Part shown: one piece after another, positions 57,116 to 64,000 of the stretch
How positions within the stretch are numbered: the stretch's first letter is position 1
Layout: each line of letters opens with the position of its first letter
Source: Spongilla lacustris
Taxonomy: Eukaryota > Porifera > Demospongiae > Spongillida > Spongillidae
Length of the DNA stretch: 64,000 bases
Direction: 5' to 3'
Assembly (NCBI GenBank): GCA_949361645.1
Contig: OX442416.1
Span: 10,979,869 to 11,043,868, forward strand
Notes under the pieces: model-generated
What the model saw: the letters and a program-made list of their open reading frames with translations, nothing else
Database searches by the model: none
Told to the model about the DNA's origin: nothing
Program-made: the position numbers and the translations under genes

Positions 57116-57930
57116 TGCATCTTACCCCTAAAAAAAAGTTCTCTTACGATGTAGCCATCATTTTAGTGTCCTCCGGTCCTGCAACGCTTTGAATCGTACA
57201 ATTAGCGCTATACGTAACGGTTTGCCTAACACAAACAGTTCAAAATATGGCATCTGCATGAGTCGATAAAACAGTTCCATTTTACCGGTATTAAAAAACA
57301 ACACGAGCAAATGGGGGGGGGGGGGGGGGGGGGGGGGGGAACCTAGACTCTTTTTTACGCGTTTCGTAACAATTTATCAGCAAATTAAAATATGCCTAAC
57401 ACTTTTTATTGTAGTTGGTTCAATGCTAGTGCTAACGCAAAGTCCTCGTGATGCGGATCGATTGTGAGTGTATATTGAGAAACACATGTCTAACTGCACA
57501 CCTCAGTGTTAGATTTTGATTTTGATAATTCTAATGAACGAAATTCACATACAGAAAAAATATTATAGGATCAAGTATCACGATCTCCACTGTACGCACA
57601 GGTTTCCAGAATACAAAGAGAGGGAGAAAAAAGCACCCCCCCCCCCCCAAAAATTTTTTTTTAAAAATAAAAAATTACCGTTAACCTCGGGAGCGCCATA
57701 TTCACACATAAGTCAGTTGAAAAATTTAATAAATAAAAACACATAAACACAATGCAGACGACGTGGCAACATTGCACGTCCGCAAATCACAGATCGATCT
57801 GCATGGACCTATTTGGACCACATGTCTAATATCAATTATCTGGGCCATGCAGCACGTCAGCAAATCACTTATCTGGACCGCAGCAGCGACCTTCATACAC
57901 AATGCATACAAAATGAAGTGATCTAAAATC
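57116..57930. other. Gene-free interval downstream of the receptor gene
   Basis: It contains a G run of about 27 (57314-57340) and a C run (57637-57649). No coding region is supported. No clear AATAAA for the minus-strand receptor was found close to its stop. Confidence 0.5.
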
Positions 57931-58968
57931 TCAAGCCCTGAAACCGTTCTTATTTCTTACACTAAATCTTCTGCTGCACACCGTAGCGAGGCGTGATTTG
58001 AAGTCTCTGTTTTGCATCGCAACGAGGCCGTCTGCGATGGGTATGAGGTAATACAAGTTGCCCAGCAGTACTGCGATGACAGAGACCTTCTCGAGGGAGG
58101 TATCGATGTGAAGAAGAGTCCTCGCGGCGAAGTACAATTGCAGGGGAGTGGAGAGGACGACCACCGAGACGAGAAGCAACAATCCGGTAACTACTGCCTG
58201 CAGCGAAACGGGTGCGCTGGATGTTGCGCGTGCGTTGGTGGGGGCGGGCTCTAACGATCCGCACGTGACCGATGACCGCCGGTACTTATTGGCTTGGCGG
58301 TACATTACGGCGTACATGATGAAAGGCACAATGACCCCAAACAGAGTGATGATGGAGATTGCTGCCATGATACAGACGTAGCATCCAGGCGTCTTGCAGT
58401 TGATCTGTATGAAACAATCGTGGAAACTCGGGTCGAAGTTGTAGCAGCCGAACCTGGCGTCAATGTCGAACAGGGTAGTAATCATTAAACAGAGAAGCGA
58501 GCCGATCAAAATCACGGTAGTGATAACCTTTGTACCGTGCAGCGGGTATTTAAACGGGTACATTACTACTCCAAACCGGTCTACGGTAATTGCCAAGACG
58601 AGAACGTACCGCATCAGGCTGATGAAGAAGACGGCGTTACCTTCAAGGTAGCAGGCTGGCTTTCCAAACACCCAAATACCCGTCATCAGGGAGGTCAGGT
58701 GTGTGGCGTTTGCGACAAAGCCGTAGACGATGTGCAAAACGGCGAGAAACATGTTTAGTACTAAATCTCGCTGGTGGAGGGCCCTTTGCGTTACCACAGT
58801 AACAGTGAAGAGAACGTTGACCACCATATTAGCAGCAAACGTTAGTACCAGAAACGCCCCTTCGAATACCGTCAGAGCTGTGGGAAGTGGTGATCCTTTT
58901 GTAAACGTGCACACATCAGTCGCGCTGATGTTGTATTCCAATCTGGTTTCGTTGAACTCTGCAGTCAT
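57931..58968 (-). CDS. Rhodopsin-like seven-transmembrane receptor, intronless, 345 residues
   Basis: Seven hydrophobic segments are visible: TM1 about 33-60 (VLTFAANMVVNVLFTVTVV), TM2 about 69-92, TM3 about 105-129, TM4 about 147-167, TM5 about 197-223, TM6 about 257-281 and TM7 about 296-318. Class A features: sequons at Asn6 and Asn13, Cys106 before TM3 with several Cys in loop 2 (185, 191, 196), and DRF at 130-132 in place of DRY, followed by MYPFKYP like the usual xxP loop. Unusual: no Asp in TM2 at the sodium site, no CWxP in TM6 (only Pro275), and TM7 reads NLYYLIPIADGLVAM instead of NPxxY. Helix 8 begins at NRDFK. The cytoplasmic loop 3 and tail are short and basic. The ligand is unknown. 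The start at 58968 is the only Met upstream of TM1 in frame. Confidence 0.9.
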   Translation of the reverse strand: MTAEFNETRLEYNISATDVCTFTKGSPLPTALTVFEGAFLVLTFAANMVVNVLFTVTVVTQRALHQRDLVLNMFLAVLHIVYGFVANATHLTSLMTGIWVFGKPACYLEGNAVFFISLMRYVLVLAITVDRFGVVMYPFKYPLHGTKVITTVILIGSLLCLMITTLFDIDARFGCYNFDPSFHDCFIQINCKTPGCYVCIMAAISIITLFGVIVPFIMYAVMYRQANKYRRSSVTCGSLEPAPTNARATSSAPVSLQAVVTGLLLLVSVVVLSTPLQLYFAARTLLHIDTSLEKVSVIAVLLGNLYYLIPIADGLVAMQNRDFKSRLATVCSRRFSVRNKNGFRA

Positions 58969-59682
58969 AGCGTCTTGATAGAAAACGAAAGAAAGACGTT
59001 AACAATAACTTAAATGATGGACCTATGCAGGATAGAATGGGCGTATATCCCGTATTAGTATTCTGAACCCGTTGGATAATTTAACAGGCATGCAGGCGTG
59101 ATTAAGCAGAAACAATTCTCTATTGTTGGACTGAATTGGTATGGTCGCATTTTATGAGGTTCTGTTTATATTTGGAAAACTAGTTGGAGCTCAATGGAAT
59201 GAACTTATTGTTATTGTGCATGACTATTCAGCAATGAGCATGGTATGCATGTATATTTAAAGTGATATATCAATGAGTGCATGCGCGGCAAATGCGCCCG
59301 CCTATTTCTTTTTCATCGACAATGTCCTCTTTATTTTAACGCCTACTCCCCATATATCGCATAGATGCAAGCATGTACCGGCACGACACTGTGATTTAAT
59401 TGTATACACATGTACGCGATAGTTAGATATAATTAACACTAACTCAGTAACATTTCTCTTTAATTATTATTTATTTTTTTAACATGTGTGAAGAAGTGAA
59501 GAACACGATACTCATTATTATAATTGGCCATATTGTGTATATGTTGTTACTGTATATTTTTAGTAGTAGTATGCATGGCCGCGGATAATTACATCAGTGC
59601 ATACCCTTAATTAATTATTGCGTGGCAATACGAATCTGAAGTCATCGCATGATATCAATTGTAGTTTGGCCCATGTGCGTCC

Positions 59683-59715
<33 letters not shown>

Positions 59716-59908
59716 GGTGGCCATGGCCCCCTCTTCGGGACTGAATGGCGCCCCACCCCCCCCACCCCCTCCTGTAATAGTTAACATACATGCGCACCCC
59801 CCATGCACTGGCTGAATCAGCTGAAAGCAATCAGCACCCTTCTTCCACGGGTTGAATCGGCCTAAAGTGGACACCTCACTGATTGAATCGTACGGTGTCC
59901 CGGTAGAT
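58969..59908. other. Upstream region of the receptor gene, with a G/C-tract repeat
   Basis: No gene is seen. A G run of about 30 (59685-59714) starts after GTCCCC and is followed by C runs at 59754-59770, another member of the G/C-tract family. Confidence 0.5.
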
Positions 59909-60195
59909 CGCGCACTAAGACAGTTGCGCCACGCACTACCTGAAGTTTGCACCGCGCACTAGTTGAGGTTTGCCGTTTGCACCTTGCACAGCGCACTAGT
60001 GGAGATTTGCACCACGCACTAGTTGAGATTTGCACCGCGCACTAGTTGAGATTTGCACAGCGCACTAGTTGAGGTTTGCACCCAACACTAATTGAGGTTT
60101 GCACCCAGCAATAATTGAGGTTTGCACCCCGCACTAGTTGAGGTTTGTACACCGCACTAGTTGAGGTTTGCACAGCGCACTAGTCGAGAGCTAGA
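59909..60195. repeat. Minisatellite, 23-bp unit
   Basis: The unit is GCGCACTAGTTGAG(A/G)TTTGCACC, in about 12 copies with drift at the left edge. Confidence 0.88.
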
Positions 60196-60261
60196 GATTT
60201 ATATTGCACTGCGCACTCGCAGATTATATGGGATGGCGTTTGGTTATGTCACTATCTATTA

Positions 60262-60567
60262 AAGCGGCTATTAACAAACAGTTCCAAGTTCTAATGTTCT
60301 CATGCTACACCGACAGGTCTTTCCTTGCCTCCAATATACTAGTTGGGCGTAGCCTGACCTTCGCGGTTTGGCGGAAGGCCGGGTATGACCGTATGTGTAC
60401 CTGGTATAGGCTTGATTAGATACCCGACCTTAGCTTCCGCCAAAACGCGAAGGTCAGGCTACGCCCAACTAGTATATTGGAGGCAACGACGGAAATTAAA
60501 GACCTCTGGATCGTTTCGGTGCAGCATGAGAACATTAGAACTTCGAACTGTTTGTTAATAGCCTCTG
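60262..60567. repeat. Foldback MITE, about 306 bp
   Basis: GGCTATTAACAAACAGTT (60266) recurs inverted at 60546-60563. Further in, GCCTCCAATATACTAGTTGG, GCGTAGCCTGACCTTCGCG and TTGGCGGAAG pair with their inverses at 60420-60490. It forms a hairpin with a loop near 60400. Its right end is followed by GGTCCGGG/CCCCGGACC sequences like the Ginger termini. Confidence 0.82.
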
Positions 60568-60794
60568 GGATTTGGGTCCGGGGGAATACGGTCCCCCGGA
60601 CCAAAAATTGCCCCGGACCGACACCGTATACCCTATGACACCGGCGTATTGCGAGATTCTAGGCCTATCGATCGAGCATACAGAGGGTCTTGAATACCAA
60701 CGAAGTATCACACAGGGAAAAAAACGCGTCGAATCTTATTACGATTTTTTAGATGATTTCAAGAATATTTGTACGATTTGAGCATGATTTACAC

Positions 60795-60960
60795 TGTGTA
60801 AAAAGGGTTGTTATACTCGCCTGTATAACATTGTTATACAAGTAGTTATACAGTACTTGTTATACACATTGCGTATAATTGTGTATAACTGTGTATAATA
60901 GCAGTGTGTGCTAATCAAAAAACCACAGTTGTTATACACATTTTGTATAACTAATGCTAA
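60795..60960. repeat. Cluster of GTTATACA/TGTATAAC motifs
   Basis: About ten TTATAC or GTATAA boxes in both orientations occur within 165 bp. The function is unknown; it could be a degenerate palindromic repeat or a binding-site cluster. Confidence 0.6.
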
Positions 60961-61145
60961 TTACATTCTACCGATCCGAGGGCGTAATTCGTTGCAAACA
61001 AATTTAATATATATATACATGTAGCTATTATTAATAATAGCAGTAGGCTACTAATTCTAAAAGATGCCTACGCGTTCCGACGTTCCGACGTTCCAAACAA
61101 AGAAATCGCAGAGGGATAGCGTATCTGGTTGGTCGGAGGTCTGGC

Positions 61146-61153
61146 TATAAAAA
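61146..61153 (+). promoter_or_regulatory. TATA box
   Basis: TATAAAAA lies 47 bp before the ATG at 61193, placing a start site near 61176. The upstream CGTTCCGACGTTCCGACGTT is a short direct repeat. Confidence 0.45.
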
Positions 61154-61192
61154 TGTACGTTCACACGTGCTAGAAAAAATAGAGCTCTAGCG

Positions 61193-61297
61193 ATGAATTG
61201 CGCACATTTGAACCTGAATCATCTATACAGTTCCTGTGTGCAGCCAAAAAGCCGCAAGTTGTGTAGACGTCGCGTGGGATGGACTCACCACTGCAAG
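61193..61297 (+). CDS. Candidate first exon, 35 codons
   Basis: The ATG at 61193 opens 35 codons (MNCAHLNLNHLYSSCVQPKS, RKLCRRRVGWTHHCK), ending exactly at a strong donor, CAAG then GTAAGC (61298). Together with the TATA box 47 bp upstream, this looks like a promoter and first exon. No second exon is recognised; the intron would contain the large GT tract. It could also be the 5' end of a non-coding transcript. Confidence 0.35.
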
Positions 61298-61429
61298 GTA
61301 AGCCAATGCAGTTTTGCTATACAGTATAAATAATTAGTGGTTGTCTAATATGCATACTAGTACTAACCTAGCTTTTCTGATCTGATCGTAAGTAGTAGAC
61401 GCCAAGGGTCAGGCTACATGCTGCGTGTG

Positions 61430-61592
<163 letters not shown>

Positions 61593-61856
61593 GTCAGTGT
61601 GAACATGTATGTGTGCATTTGGTTCATGACATATGTATATGTATACATGTGTACACAACATATACATGTTTTTGGGCCCTTCCATAATGACCTTGTCAGG
61701 GTCTCAGATCAAGGTGTGCATATTCTAGACTCACACTGGTTCTATATCAAGCATGCAGGATCTCTGCTTGACACATGACCAGATGGTTTAGTATTTAACA
61801 TTCCTACTCACCCTAACACCAACTCCATCACCTACTAAACCACATCACACTCATCA

Positions 61857-62012
61857 TACGCACACACACACAGGCACGCACATGTTTACACACACATACA
61901 CACGGACACTAACACACAATGTGTACACACATACACACACTAACACACATACACGTGTACACACATACACACATGTGTACACACATACACACACTAACAC
62001 ACACACTAACAC
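61857..62012. repeat. Imperfect (CA)n with ACACTAACACACA units
   Basis: CA repeats with repeated CTAACACAC and GTGTACACAC interruptions. Confidence 0.85.
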
Positions 62013-62995
62013 ATTAATTACCAAGCCTAGTAACTTCCCCAGGCTAAGTAGGTGTATGCACCCAGCCCCTAGCTCCTCAGCTACAATTGCTTCTGTCCAA
62101 CACACTCAGTTGACTGATTGGCGAGAATAGGGGGCCAGAGCGAGAACCCCCCTGAGCTGTGACCCTGCCAACCTCGACCTGTTGGCCGTGGGGAGCTCCC
62201 GTGAGTGACGCAGATCACCAGGTGGGAGTCCCTGTGGCCAAGCCATGCGTCATGTGGGGGGAGACTTGGGGAGACAAGCACCAGTTGGTGGCACTGGCCA
62301 CCATCTGGGTGACCTGCGTACCAAGCCAGGACTCTGGCCCAGGCTTGGGTCCCCGAGTTAGAAGGTCAAGCCCGGTAGGAACCCGCCCTGGCTGTATTTA
62401 ATATGAATGGCAGTAAGTAAGAAATACACAGAAAGGATACAAAGGTGATGCAGGGGTGGAGGGTGGGTGATGCAAACAGACAAGCTCTCCTGAAGCACCA
62501 GTGGACTGCTGGGAGGCTGCCCATGTGTGCATATAATTTCATAAGCCGGCCATGGTGCACAAATGGTAACAATAGGGAGGATGAGGCTCCCATCCGCCTA
62601 AGACCATGAGCCTATGTAACCGCAAGCCTCTGCCCACAAATGCTGATAGGGAGTTACCAGAGTCCCATTAAACTCTGTTTAGCTCCCTAAACAGTACCCT
62701 AACACACACTTAACACACATACACACACTAAGACACATACATGTGTACACGCATACATACACACACACTTGAAGTTCTAACATACATTAGGGTTGCAAAG
62801 GAGTAATGCACTCACAGAACAACATATACTTATGTTGCTGTGCACAGTTGGAGGGTATGGCTGCTTTTGCACACCCCATATGAGGCTACCCCAGCCACTG
62901 TCTTGATAACTGGGGCATCCTTGCCAATGTTTGCACTGGCAGAAGTGTCATTGCTTTGGTGTGACTCTGGAGTATTTATAATTCACTCTGTGTGT
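62013..62995. other. Gene-free, GC-richer interval
   Basis: No coding region is supported. A second CA patch with ACACACTAAGACACATA is at 62700-62770. The segment 62080-62640 is GC-richer than its surroundings and may be an old repeat. Confidence 0.45.
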
Positions 62996-63488
62996 TTTTT
63001 ACTGCCAGTTAGACCCCAGCCTCTTTACTGCCAGTTAGACCCCAGCCTCTTTACTGCCAGTTAGACCCCAGCCTCTTTACTGCCAGTTAGACCCCAGCCT
63101 CTTTACTGCCAGTTAGACCCCAGCCTCTTTACTGCCAGTTAGACCCCAGCCTCTTTACTGCCAGTTAGACCCCAGCCTCTTTACTGCCAGCCTCTTTACT
63201 GCCAGTTAGACCCCAGCCTCTTTACTGCCAGTTAGACCCCAGCCTCTTTACTGCCAGTTAGACCCCAGCCTCTTTACTGCCAGTTAGACCCCAGCCTCTT
63301 TACTGCCAGTTAGACCCCAGCCTCTTTACTGCCAGTTAGACCCCAGCCTCTTTACTGCCAGTTAGACCCCAGCCTCTTTACTGCCAGTTAGACCCCAGCC
63401 TCTTTACTGCCAGTTAGACCCCAGCCTCTTTACTGCCAGTTAGACCCCAGCCTCTTTACTGCCAGTTAGACCCCAGCCTCTTTACTGC
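62996..63488. repeat. Homogeneous minisatellite, 26-bp unit
   Basis: The unit TTTACTGCCAGTTAGACCCC plus AGCCTC is repeated about 19 times with essentially no variation. One copy near 63181 is shortened. Such uniformity implies recent expansion. Confidence 0.95.
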
Positions 63489-63821
63489 CTGGGTAATATG
63501 TTTTGGTGCCTAGCTGTATAGCACTTGTAGTAGTTGTATTGAGAGGATATTGGCAAGAACATTATGATTGTGCAAAGTTCTTATTTATTTCTGTTATGCA
63601 CTATGTTTGTATGTGAGTGTGTGTGAGCATTGCCTGTAGTGAAACACATCCATGATGTCAAATAATCAAAGCAACATGTACTACGCTAATGTTGTCAGCT
63701 TCTGAACGTTCGTCTATGAGCTAGGGTCTTGACAATAATGGGCCATCCTCCCCAAGTGCATGACATATATATACACACATACATTAGGTCCTTCTAATAA
63801 AGACACAAACACTTGTATGGC

Positions 63822-63825
<4 letters not shown>
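63489..63825. other. Gene-free interval
   Basis: Nothing recognisable as a gene or element between the two tandem arrays. Confidence 0.45.

Positions 63826-63899
<74 letters not shown>
63826..63899. repeat. (AC)n microsatellite
   Basis: About 74 bp of uninterrupted AC repeat. Confidence 0.95.
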
Positions 63900-63900
<1 letters not shown>

Positions 63901-64000
63901 CACATTGTAACCAGGTTCGTTTGTGTGTCCATTGGTGTGGAATAGTAGTATGAATCCTTGCGGGCAGTGGAAGCAGGTACAATTGTATGTTAGGTCAGTG

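Noticed and set aside
58012..58978. Several plus-strand open frames of 62-82 codons
   Set aside because: All are antisense to the intact receptor gene.

Overview
The window is animal nuclear DNA, most likely from a non-bilaterian marine invertebrate and plausibly a sponge. It has spliced genes with GT-AG introns, an intronless seven-transmembrane receptor, a second decayed receptor of a type I associate with sponge and cnidarian expansions, and a very dense load of transposons, foldback elements, minisatellites and oligo-G/C tracts. The sponge call is inference from these family flavours; no species is claimed.

Layout. 1-5974: the start of a minus-strand membrane-protein gene (partial), a cluster of alternating inverted repeats, a 1.9-kb inverted-repeat element with THAP-like and integrase fragments, and a frameshifted tyrosine recombinase. 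5975-22737: one 16.8-kb foldback element bounded by a TA duplication. Its nearly identical 5-kb inverted arms consist of a 1.37-kb unique end followed by a 26-27-bp satellite in higher-order array, facing each other across a 1.2-kb unique spacer. 23440-24120: a small secreted-protein gene with a TATA box, one good intron and two 1-bp reading-frame breaks. 25438-27905: a Ginger-like DNA transposon (TGT ends, 4-bp duplication GACC) with a deleted integrase fused to an OTU protease, carrying a LINE 3' fragment. A second copy of that LINE family lies at 29107-29677.

30556-45021: the main host gene, five exons and 741 residues, a secreted glycoside-hydrolase-like protein. Its introns hold two minisatellites, a complete hAT-like element with 8-bp duplication, a decayed minus-strand ORF, a foldback MITE and a second TIR element. 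45650-46866: a receptor pseudogene with a 140-bp MITE (9-bp duplication) inside it. 47342-48004: a 663-bp element with 8-bp duplication GATATCCA. 51176-55211: an apparently intact DDE transposon with TA duplication, matching inverted ends and an 866-residue transposase with one 54-bp intron. 55753-57115: another foldback element. 57931-58968 (minus): the intact receptor gene. 59909-64000: minisatellites, microsatellites, a foldback MITE, and a possible first exon behind a TATA box at 61146.

How it fits together. Host content is small: the secreted hydrolase-like gene, the receptor gene, the small secreted gene, and two possible 5' exons. Most of the rest is mobile or repeat-derived, from at least six superfamilies (Tc1/mariner-IS630-like, hAT-like, MULE-like, Ginger-like, tyrosine recombinase, LINE), often nested. 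The giant foldback element is the most unusual object here.
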